Assembly: GCA_026982235.1 (NCBI GenBank)
Contig: JALSHM010000456.1
Location: 1 to 8,133 of the forward strand
DNA: 8,133 nucleotides
Direction of reading: 5' to 3'
DNA from: Robiginitomaculum sp.
GTDB taxonomy: Bacteria; Pseudomonadota; Alphaproteobacteria; Caulobacterales; Maricaulaceae
Of the stretch, positions 1 to 6,334 are shown one piece after another (position 1 is the first letter of the stretch; each line of letters opens with the position of its first letter). Under the pieces are notes generated by a model that was given only the letters and a program-made list of their open reading frames with translations, made no database searches and was not told the origin of the DNA. A program made the translations under genes and the position numbers.

Positions 1-935
1 ATTCGGTAAATCCAGCCGCGTGCCGCTACATCTGTAGCAATACAAACCCGCGCACGCCCGTCGCGTAATGATTGCAATGCACTACTACGTTCCGCCTGGC
101 TCAATTCACCAGACAGCGCTACCACCGAAAACCCGCGATTGCTGAAACGGCTGGTGAGTCGATTTACGGCGGCGCGGGTTGCGCAAAACACAATCGCCGT
201 TTGCGCATTATAATAACGCAACACATTGACAATGGACTTTTCTTGATCATTCTGACTAACCACCAGAGCACGGTATTCAATATCAACATGTTGTTTGTTC
301 TCTCCAACTGTATTGACGCGCACGGCATCATTTTGGAATTTCCTAGTCATGCCCAAAATTGATTTCGGCACGGTAGCAGAGAATAGTAAAGTCTGGCGAT
401 TGCGCGGCGCACCTACAAGAATCGCTTCTAATTCTTCACGAAACCCCATGTCGAGCATTTCGTCCGCTTCGTCTAAGACGAGCGCACGAAGTTCGTGCAG
501 CATCAGGGATTTTCGTTTAATATGGTCGAGCAAACGACCCGGTGTCCCGACAACAATATGGGCGCCGCGCGACAAAGCCTTGCGTTCCGTGCGCATATCC
601 ATACCGCCCACGCAAGAGGCAATTTTCACCCCTGCCTGCGCGTAAAGCCATTCAAGCTCCCGTTTGACCTGCAAGGCCAGTTCACGGGTCGGCGCAATCA
701 CAAGTGCGAGTGGCAGATTACCTCGATTAAAACTATCCGCTTCCCCAAGTAATGTCGGCGCCATCGCAATACCAAATGCGACGGTCTTACCCGATCCGGT
801 TTGCGCCGAAACCAGTAAATCTTGCCCAATAAGTTCCGGTGCCTTCACCGTATCTTGAACCGGGGTCAAAACCTCATAGCCGCGCGTTTTCAGCGCTTTA
901 CCAAGCGCCGGATGGACGCCTTCAAAATCTGTCAT
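1..935 (-). CDS. DEAD-box ATP-dependent RNA helicase, partial, with frameshift near the window edge
   Basis: Superfamily 2 RNA helicase that uses ATP to remodel RNA duplexes or RNA-protein complexes in the cytoplasm. The ATG at 935 is preceded by a good ribosome binding site (GAAAGG at 942-947, 6-base spacing). In the 307 in-frame residues I see the Q motif (TPVQ, 24-27), Walker A AQTGSGKT (44-51), PTREL (82-86), TPGR (131-134), DEAD (155-158), SAT (186-188), motif IV around FCATR (250-254) and the start of motif V, ATDVAARG (300-307). The whole first RecA domain and most of the second are therefore present. After Gly307 the frame reads W-I-Y-R, whereas the next frame reads L-D-L-P-N, the expected continuation of motif V, so one base appears to be missing near position 15. 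Motif VI and the C-terminal tail lie outside the window. By its sequence this is the DeaD/CsdA/RhlE-like type common in alphaproteobacteria; I cannot assign a specific symbol. Confidence 0.93.
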   Translation of the reverse strand, partial: MTDFEGVHPALGKALKTRGYEVLTPVQDTVKAPELIGQDLLVSAQTGSGKTVAFGIAMAPTLLGEADSFNRGNLPLALVIAPTRELALQVKRELEWLYAQAGVKIASCVGGMDMRTERKALSRGAHIVVGTPGRLLDHIKRKSLMLHELRALVLDEADEMLDMGFREELEAILVGAPRNRQTLLFSATVPKSILGMTRKFQNDAVRVNTVGENKQHVDIEYRALVVSQNDQEKSIVNVLRYYNAQTAIVFCATRAAVNRLTSRFSNRGFSVVALSGELSQAERSSALQSLRDGRARVCIATDVAARGWIYR

Positions 936-976
936 GTTATGCCTTTCGGATGCGCAATGATGTGGCGCAGAGCCTA

Positions 977-1006
977 TATAAAATGCGGGATATAAATGTA
1001 CCGCAA
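977..1006 (-). promoter_or_regulatory. Candidate sigma-70-type promoter of the DEAD-box helicase gene
   Basis: On the minus strand a TTGCGG -35-like hexamer (1006-1001) is followed, after 18 bases, by TTTATA (982-977) inside a longer TTTTATATA tract. Transcription would start about 30-35 bases upstream of the helicase ATG, leaving a short leader that contains its ribosome binding site. The gap lies behind the nadV terminator, so the helicase needs its own promoter here. The hexamers are only a moderate match, and the assignment is by eye. Confidence 0.35.
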
Positions 1007-1041
1007 GCCAATCTCCCTATAGAGCTATACCGCAAATGTAC
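994..1041. promoter_or_regulatory. Repeated motifs and a small palindrome upstream of the helicase promoter
   Basis: The octamer TACCGCAA occurs at 999-1006 and 1028-1035, and AAATGTA at 994-1000 and 1034-1040, so the same two words occur twice in swapped order. Between them is the perfect inverted repeat TATAG-AG-CTATA (1018-1029). The set overlaps and lies just upstream of the candidate -35 element of the helicase gene, which would suit a regulator binding site. No known operator is recognised, and chance similarity in AT-rich DNA is possible. Confidence 0.25.
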
Positions 1042-1070
1042 AGAACCGAATGTATGTCGTACGCATATAT

Positions 1071-1095
1071 AAAAAACTCCACCGAAACGGCCGAG
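1071..1095 (-). terminator. Rho-independent terminator of nadV
   Basis: Read on the minus strand, CTCGGCCG (1095-1088), a TTT loop and CGGTGGAG (1084-1077) form an 8-pair stem with one G-G mismatch and one G-U wobble. A run of six T follows at 1076-1071. It begins 8 bases after the nadV stop codon and lies upstream of the helicase promoter, so it should separate the two transcripts. The imperfect stem lowers confidence slightly. Confidence 0.65.
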
Positions 1096-1103
1096 CTTTT
1101 ATT

Positions 1104-2537
1104 TTAGCTATTTGAGAGCAATCGGATTTCATCGAGTGATTGATCTCGTAAGAGTTGGCCATCTCGCCAAACATTTTCGAGTAAGTTTGTAGCATCGCCC
1201 AAATCCGAGCGGCGAATAGTTGTGTATGTACCACCTTGCATCACCAGAGCTTGACGCCCGCGCTTGGAGCTTTTTCCAGGGTCGGTTATTGGGTCTTTAT
1301 AGACATCATGCCAGGCACTCTCGCCCTTAAACTTAATGGCATTGGCCTTCATCGCCCAGTTCATAGTGTCACGGTGAATGTCACGTTGCAAAAGTGCGCC
1401 GCCCATGCCAAAGGCGATATTCTCGGCGCTCCAGCCTTTCTTTTTCAGCCGCTGTAATATGGCTTCGATAGACAAGGCATGTACACCATCGCCCTGTATC
1501 ACCCGCACATAGTCTGGTAAAACTTTATAGCCCAACGTATTGATATTATAGCCAAAAATATCACCAAGGCTTTCGACCACATCAACGCAGACTTTAATGG
1601 GGTTACCGCTATCGGGACGGATAACCAGCGTACCGCCGTTCTCCATGACCTGTTTCTTGAGCGTCCCGCCCCAGATTTTCTTGACAGCACCAAACAAATC
1701 ATAGCTATCGGAAACCACCGCAAATATTCGGTCTTTGCCACCGAATTGCGCGACCATATTACCATAGGCTTCAGCCTCACGGTCCCGCCCCCAAGATGTC
1801 ATGGTAGAATGCTCAGATGCCGGGATAGAAAACCCGGCCATGTCCGCACTGTAATAATTTCGCCCCGCTAGCAATGCGCTCACCGTATCTGTGCCTTGGA
1901 AATTGACCAAATGCGCCAACCCACCAAGGGAAGCCGCCTCATAGGACGTGGACCCCCGTGCGCCAAAATCATGGAGCTTAAATGGCAATTCTGCGATCGG
2001 GTTTTCACAGGTCTGTCGTAAATACTTTTCGATAATCTGCTTAACCGTCCAAGACAATGTGGCCACTGTTGTCGGATACCAAACGGCGCGTAAAAGTGCC
2101 GTCTCAATATAACTGGTCAGCCACGGGACGGATGGGTCTGTGTTCTCGACCTGTACGACAGCATTTTTTATGGGCAAGACTGTGCCTTCGCGCACAGCTT
2201 GAATACTAAGGGGCAAAACGCCTTTATGCTTATCCAGAATATGCATCCAACCCGCCCGATTAAATGGCACGCCGTGGGCTTGCCATAATGCCTCAGCGTA
2301 GTCGATTTCTGCCAGAGTAATCGCCCGCGATAAATAGCGCTTCAAATAGGCTTGCAGCCCAAAGAACAACATATTATCAAAATCCCCACCCCGCGCCTCA
2401 ATATAGCTCGACACATATTCCGTACCTGGTGGGTATTGTAAATAGTGGGACGCCTTATAGCTATCTACATCGGTTAAGAGACTAAAATCGCCCTCTTTCC
2501 ATATTGTATGTTTCCATTTCGTATTTTGGTTCGTCAT
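1104..2537 (-). CDS. nadV: Nicotinamide phosphoribosyltransferase (NAMPT / NadV)
   Basis: Joins nicotinamide and phosphoribosyl pyrophosphate to give nicotinamide mononucleotide, the first step of two-step NAD salvage in the cytosol. The 477 residues are close to the usual length (human NAMPT 491) and align along the whole protein. DSYK (25-28) corresponds to human Asp16/Tyr18, HDFGARG (189-195) carries Phe191 and Arg194 (human Phe193/Arg196), and GTDTV carries Asp217 (human Asp219, which contacts the amide and favours nicotinamide over nicotinic acid). EHST carries His243 (human His247, phosphorylated during the ATP-coupled cycle), RPDSGN (307-312) matches human Arg311/Asp313, QGDGV has Asp350, and GMGG (377-380) is the phosphate-binding loop. 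The ATG at 2537 is the only start that keeps the conserved N-terminus; it lacks a visible ribosome binding site. The gene stands alone, without the nadM, prs or Nudix partners often seen with NAMPT, and is flanked by a palindrome cluster upstream and a terminator downstream. Its base composition does not look foreign by eye. Confidence 0.95.
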   Translation of the reverse strand: MTNQNTKWKHTIWKEGDFSLLTDVDSYKASHYLQYPPGTEYVSSYIEARGGDFDNMLFFGLQAYLKRYLSRAITLAEIDYAEALWQAHGVPFNRAGWMHILDKHKGVLPLSIQAVREGTVLPIKNAVVQVENTDPSVPWLTSYIETALLRAVWYPTTVATLSWTVKQIIEKYLRQTCENPIAELPFKLHDFGARGSTSYEAASLGGLAHLVNFQGTDTVSALLAGRNYYSADMAGFSIPASEHSTMTSWGRDREAEAYGNMVAQFGGKDRIFAVVSDSYDLFGAVKKIWGGTLKKQVMENGGTLVIRPDSGNPIKVCVDVVESLGDIFGYNINTLGYKVLPDYVRVIQGDGVHALSIEAILQRLKKKGWSAENIAFGMGGALLQRDIHRDTMNWAMKANAIKFKGESAWHDVYKDPITDPGKSSKRGRQALVMQGGTYTTIRRSDLGDATNLLENVWRDGQLLRDQSLDEIRLLSNS

Positions 2538-2543
2538 GCAGAC

Positions 2544-2572
2544 TTATAACCATAAATGCAGTGCGTTGAAAA
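2544..2572 (-). promoter_or_regulatory. Candidate nadV promoter placed for a leaderless mRNA
   Basis: On the minus strand TTTTCA (2572-2567), a 17-base spacer and TTATAA (2549-2544) resemble -35 and -10 elements. Only 6 bases separate the -10 box from the nadV ATG, so transcription would begin at or within a base or two of the start codon. The absence of any GGAG-like sequence before the ATG fits a leaderless message. The -35 match is modest. Confidence 0.4.
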
Positions 2573-2590
2573 CAGGTAATATCCGCCTCA

Positions 2591-2683
2591 GCTCATCCCG
2601 TACCGCGACACGGAATCCAGCGCATAAAGAGTGCGCTAAAGCGTACCGTAGGCGATGGAGGAAGGAAATAATATGTATTTCCT
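2591..2683. repeat. Cluster of three palindromes, possibly a dispersed palindromic repeat, between comEC and nadV
   Basis: Three inverted repeats follow each other in the 191-base gap. (a) At 2591-2620, read on the minus strand, CTGGATTCCGTGT leads to ACGGGATGAGC. Its arms ATTCCGT and ACGGGAT pair over 7 positions (one G-U) around an 8-base loop. This closely resembles the 'TGGATTCC..GGAATGA' class of repeat scattered through many alphaproteobacterial genomes. (b) GTGCGCTAAAGCGTAC at 2631-2646 is a palindrome with 7-base arms (one wobble) around AA. (c) AGGAAATA (2663-2670) and TATTTCCT (2676-2683) are perfect 8-base arms around ATATG. There is no second copy in the window, so membership in a repeat family rests on resemblance. 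An operator or transcript-end structure is an alternative for any one of them. Confidence 0.45.
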
Positions 2684-2728
2684 GCCAAGCCTTAGCCCGT
2701 AGCGGAAATGTTTTACCAACTTACTTCA

Positions 2729-4720
2729 TCACCCCCACGGTCGTGCTTTTCTTGTCTTTGGATTTGCTTTTCTTATCTCTATCTGGTCGCCATTTATAAA
2801 TATATCTTGTGCGCCGCTCTTTGAGAGACCGCGCACATCTATGATAGGTACTGCACAAGCCCTTCGCGTTCGCGGCCCTGCCTCGCGGTTTGTGAGTATA
2901 ACCATGTCCGAATCTGCGCAGGCGGTGGCCACCCCTTCTGGTTCTGCGACTATGCTGATAATTTTGCCCTTTAGGTCAATCCGGCACGCCAGGACATCAC
3001 AAATATTGTCTATATCCATATAGGATCGGCGTTCCGCACTCTCTAGCCCGGCTTGTTCAATAAATCTATCACGGCCAAAGCCATCACCGCGCATACGGTC
3101 GACTTTCAAAATATTAACACTGTCCGGATCCCAAAATGCTACCCTGGCTTCAGGAGAAATACGCATATCAGGGCGGTCTATACTTGCCCATAAAACACAG
3201 GATAGAAGGATGGTCGCAATGCCCGCAAACCGGACCTTTCGAGGCCCCAAGCACAGAAAAACAAAACCCAGAGCGAACACACTTATAACCATTGCGTTAG
3301 CGCCTTTAATATAGAGCATTGCCCCTTTCATTTCACTGACCCATGTGGAAATGAACAGCACATAATCAAGCCCCTTCCCCATAACCCAGAGCGGCCATTT
3401 ATCTAGGCCCAGTGGCATCACCAGAACAGCCAGAAACCCGGCAGGCATGACCACTAAGGTAAAAATGGGCATGGCCAGCAGATTAGCAATAAAGCCAAGG
3501 CGGGCGAAACGGTGAAAATGCAGCGCCGCAAACCCGCCTGTGGCTGCACCTGCAACGAAGCTTGTGACCGAAAGCCCAACAAATCCCTGCCATAGACGTT
3601 GCACAATACTACCCCTTTGCGTAAAATCACGGCGGTCTGCCCACGCTCGATATACAACAACCAAGGCTGCTGTCGCGGAGAATGACATTTGGAAACCAGA
3701 ACTGAGCAAGCTTTCTGGATGCAGCATGAGCGTAATTGCCGCCGCCAAAGCTACGGAACGCATAGACAGCGCCCGGCGGTTTGTGATGATGGCCATAAAC
3801 ACAATCACCGCCATAATAAATGCCCGCTGGGTAGAGACACTCGCGCCAGAAATCAACAAATAGGTGGTTGCTATTATAATGCCCACCACTGCCGCCCATT
3901 TGCGCATATCATGACGCCGTGCCAATGGCCCTAAAGAAGCAAACCCCACGGATGCTAGAAAATAAGCCCCGCCCGCCAGTAGTCCCATATGCAAGCCGGA
4001 AATTGCCAGTAAATGTGCCAGCCCTGCGCGGCGTAAAGCATTTGACTGTTCGGGCGGAATACCGGAACGATCCCCCGTGAGCAAAGCCGCTTGCAGCCCA
4101 GCCGTATGCGGCGGTGCCCTCGCCTGAATGTGCCGCGACAAGGCATAGCGAAACTTGACCAATTTACGCTTCATGCTTTGTCCAAAATCCAGCTCACCCA
4201 GCTCAACCGCTTGTGGTTTGGAGATAGCAAAGCCATATCCGCCAATTTGCTTGTAATAAGCTGCACGGGCGGAATCGTATCCGCCGACAATGGCGGGGTC
4301 TGGCGGGGCTGCCATAAGTGTTTTGAATTTTACACTATCACCAGGTTTAAACCCGTAGGGTTTTATGCGCACGCGGACACGTTTTGGGGTTTTCTCTGGC
4401 GGCAGGCGCTCAGCAGATGCGACCCGTACATAAAAATGCTGGAGTTTGCCAGAACTATGGATATTTTCTATCCAACCCGTAAATGTATAAGCACGGCGTT
4501 CGTCCGGCAATATGGGCGCTTTGACAGCGTGGGTGTGATGAATGGCACGGGTAAAGCCTGCACCTAAAAATAAGGCTAATAAAATCCATTCATAGGCACA
4601 TGGACGATTTCGCACACGCATCAATGCACCGAATAATACGGTACACACAGCCAGTGCATAGGGCAAAGACGGCTCTGAGCGCCAACCAAAATAGACGGCA
4701 ATACCTATAGCAAATGCCAC
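2729..4720 (-). CDS. comEC: ComEC/Rec2 family DNA internalisation channel
   Basis: Polytopic inner-membrane protein that forms the channel for single-stranded DNA during natural transformation. From the GTG at 4720 it has 663 residues. Three hydrophobic segments near the N-terminus (about 1-12, 18-34, 45-60) precede a soluble DUF4131-type region (about 70-175). The Competence domain (about 205-490) contains the signature HLLAISGLHMG (236-246), GFQMSFSATAAL (342-353) and a run of further membrane helices. The C-terminal 140 residues match the alphaproteobacterial type: paired cysteines (CDVLAC, 574-579), A-D-S-D-M-V-I (602-608), R-R-A-C (619-622), V-I-D-like strand and a terminal R-P-W. I see no HxHxDH zinc motif of the beta-lactamase-type domain found in Bacillus ComEC. 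The frame stays open upstream to a stop at 4856-4858 with no ATG, GTG or TTG, and the upstream residues look like family sequence, so the true N-terminus is uncertain. Presence alone does not prove competence. Confidence 0.92.
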   Translation of the reverse strand: MAFAIGIAVYFGWRSEPSLPYALAVCTVLFGALMRVRNRPCAYEWILLALFLGAGFTRAIHHTHAVKAPILPDERRAYTFTGWIENIHSSGKLQHFYVRVASAERLPPEKTPKRVRVRIKPYGFKPGDSVKFKTLMAAPPDPAIVGGYDSARAAYYKQIGGYGFAISKPQAVELGELDFGQSMKRKLVKFRYALSRHIQARAPPHTAGLQAALLTGDRSGIPPEQSNALRRAGLAHLLAISGLHMGLLAGGAYFLASVGFASLGPLARRHDMRKWAAVVGIIIATTYLLISGASVSTQRAFIMAVIVFMAIITNRRALSMRSVALAAAITLMLHPESLLSSGFQMSFSATAALVVVYRAWADRRDFTQRGSIVQRLWQGFVGLSVTSFVAGAATGGFAALHFHRFARLGFIANLLAMPIFTLVVMPAGFLAVLVMPLGLDKWPLWVMGKGLDYVLFISTWVSEMKGAMLYIKGANAMVISVFALGFVFLCLGPRKVRFAGIATILLSCVLWASIDRPDMRISPEARVAFWDPDSVNILKVDRMRGDGFGRDRFIEQAGLESAERRSYMDIDNICDVLACRIDLKGKIISIVAEPEGVATACADSDMVILTNREAGPRTRRACAVPIIDVRGLSKSGAQDIFINGDQIEIRKANPKTRKARPWG

Positions 4721-4883
4721 AAGACACCACTCAAACCGCGCACGGGCAAGTGTATCTACAAATATTTGCCCGGCAGTTGTGAATGAGGCGAAAATAATTC
4801 CCCGCTTCGGCGTGTTTATCCTGTTAATCCCCGCACCCTTTATGGTAAGACTCCCCTATCTAGAACTTATTACTGGTCAAATT
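4721..4883. promoter_or_regulatory. Divergent promoter region between comEC and gltX
   Basis: This 163-base gap must hold the start signals for two genes facing away from each other. On the minus strand TTGACC (4879-4874) is a strong -35-like hexamer pointing toward comEC, but the bases 16-18 downstream (TAGGGG) make a poor -10. I could not pick a convincing promoter for gltX. In the comEC frame the part 4721-4855 is open and may encode additional N-terminal ComEC residues, so the region could be partly coding. Confidence 0.4.
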
Positions 4884-6305
4884 ATGTCCCCTAAACAACC
4901 AAGCACTAAAGTTGTAACACGTTTTGCCCCATCGCCTACAGGATTTTTGCATATTGGTGGGGCGCGGACAGCTTTGTTTAGTTATTATTTTGCCAAGCGC
5001 CACGGCGGTGCATTTCGCCTGCGCATTGAAGACACAGACAAAAAACGATCTACCGCAGAGGCCACGCAGGCTATATTAGATGGCATGGACTGGCTCGATC
5101 TGCACCACGACGGTGATATTGTTTACCAAAGCCAAAACGCAGACAAGCACCGTGCCGCCGCCGAAGCTTTAATAAAAAGCGGTCATGCCTATTTATGTTA
5201 TCTTACGCCCGATGAGATTTCGGCGGAGCGCGAAGCCTCCCGCGCAGAAGGCCGTGCCTTTCGCTCCAAATGGCGCAATGGTGGCACGCCCCCCAAAGAC
5301 GCCCCATTTGTTGTTCGTTTCAAAGTGCCACAAGGCAAGACGACCATAATGGATCAAGTGCAAGGCGAAGTTACATGGAACAACAAAGATTTTGACGACC
5401 TTATCTTACTGCGCGCAGACAATAGCCCGGTTTATATGCTGGCCGTTGTGGTTGACGATCACGATATGGGTGTGACCCATGTTATTCGGGGTGATGATCA
5501 TCTGATCAATGCTGGGCGGCAAAAATTGATATATGAAGCACTGGGCTGGGACGTACCAGATTTCACCCATGTGCCCTTAATATTCGGCCCGGACGGTAAG
5601 AAGCTTTCCAAGCGCCACGGTGCGCTCGGCGTAGATGCATATGCAGATATGGGCTATATTCCCGCAGGCTTGCGCAATTATCTGACACGTCTGGGTTGGA
5701 GCCACGGCGATATGGAAATATTTGACGATGCGCAGGTAACAAAGGTTTTCGCACTTTCCGACATTAACAAAGCCCCTGCCCGGCTTGATTTTGGCAAAAT
5801 GGCCTTCATCAACGGCGAGCATATGGCACGGACAGACGTTGAAACGCTCTTATACTACGGCAAAAAGTTCTTCGAAGATATAAATGGTGGCGTTTTAAAC
5901 ACGGCGCAGATGGCACGGCTTACCAAAGCTTTGCCCCATATCGTCTCTCGCGCCAAGACTTTGGATGAACTCGCGGACAAAGCCTTCTTTGTGACCCGCG
6001 AACGCCCTATTGAAATCACAGGCAAAGCCAAAAAACCACTCAAGCCGGACACAGAAACCCGGTTAAGGGATTTGCTTTCTGTACTAAAATCTATTAAGGA
6101 AGACGCGTGGAATGACCAGAATATTCTGGAGCACCTGCAGGCATATATCACCAACGAAGGCATCGGGTTTGGCAAGGTCGGCGCACCGCTACGGGCTTGC
6201 TTGACTGGTGGGGCGGCATCACCTGATTTGTCGCTTGTACTTGAATTATTAGGGCGGGAAGAAGCGCTTGGACGCATAGAAGACTGTTTAGGCACTTATT
6301 TTTAG
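4884..6305 (+). CDS. gltX: Glutamate--tRNA ligase (GluRS)
   Basis: Class I aminoacyl-tRNA synthetase that charges tRNA-Glu with glutamate in the cytoplasm. In alphaproteobacteria without a glutaminyl-tRNA synthetase such an enzyme may also load tRNA-Gln for later amidation. I chose the ATG at 4884, giving 473 residues, the normal length. The conserved VVTRFAPSPTG then begins at residue 10, as in the family, while an in-frame ATG at 4779 would add 35 hydrophobic residues unlike GluRS. The HIGH motif is HIGG (23-26), IEDTD is at 48-52, and the KMSKS motif is KLSKR (240-244). The catalytic domain occupies about 1-315 and the helical anticodon-binding domain about 330-473, including the conserved GIGFGKVGAPLRACLTG region (426-442). 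There is no strong ribosome binding site before 4884. The gene is followed after 29 bases by gltA on the same strand, suggesting one transcript. Confidence 0.96.
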   Translation: MSPKQPSTKVVTRFAPSPTGFLHIGGARTALFSYYFAKRHGGAFRLRIEDTDKKRSTAEATQAILDGMDWLDLHHDGDIVYQSQNADKHRAAAEALIKSGHAYLCYLTPDEISAEREASRAEGRAFRSKWRNGGTPPKDAPFVVRFKVPQGKTTIMDQVQGEVTWNNKDFDDLILLRADNSPVYMLAVVVDDHDMGVTHVIRGDDHLINAGRQKLIYEALGWDVPDFTHVPLIFGPDGKKLSKRHGALGVDAYADMGYIPAGLRNYLTRLGWSHGDMEIFDDAQVTKVFALSDINKAPARLDFGKMAFINGEHMARTDVETLLYYGKKFFEDINGGVLNTAQMARLTKALPHIVSRAKTLDELADKAFFVTRERPIEITGKAKKPLKPDTETRLRDLLSVLKSIKEDAWNDQNILEHLQAYITNEGIGFGKVGAPLRACLTGGAASPDLSLVLELLGREEALGRIEDCLGTYF

Positions 6306-6334
6306 AAAATTTATTTTAGAGGATACTAAGGAAA

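Noticed and set aside
72..858. Several overlapping plus-strand open frames of 64-116 codons
   Set aside because: They lie antisense to the DEAD-box helicase, whose motifs are unmistakable, and show no family features of their own.
2544..2720. A 58-codon open frame on the minus strand between comEC and nadV
   Set aside because: It has no usual start codon and runs straight through the palindrome cluster. Such repeats often stay open by chance in one frame, and no protein family is recognised.
2538..2728. Possible LexA operator (GTTC-N7-GTTC or its complement)
   Set aside because: I looked here and across the window for spaced GTTC pairs and found none; the nearest is GTTC-N7-GTAC within nadV.
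2729..3150. ComEC truncated because it lacks a metallo-beta-lactamase zinc motif
   Set aside because: The C-terminus matches the form usual in alphaproteobacteria, including the cysteine pattern and final R-P-W, so the protein looks complete at this end.
4779..4883. N-terminal extension of GltX from an ATG at 4779
   Set aside because: The 35 extra residues are hydrophobic and unlike GluRS. The family normally begins a few residues before VVTRFAPSPTG, which fits the ATG at 4884.
5855..6295. A 146-codon minus-strand open frame
   Set aside because: It lies fully inside gltX on the opposite strand, and the composition is that of a shadow frame.
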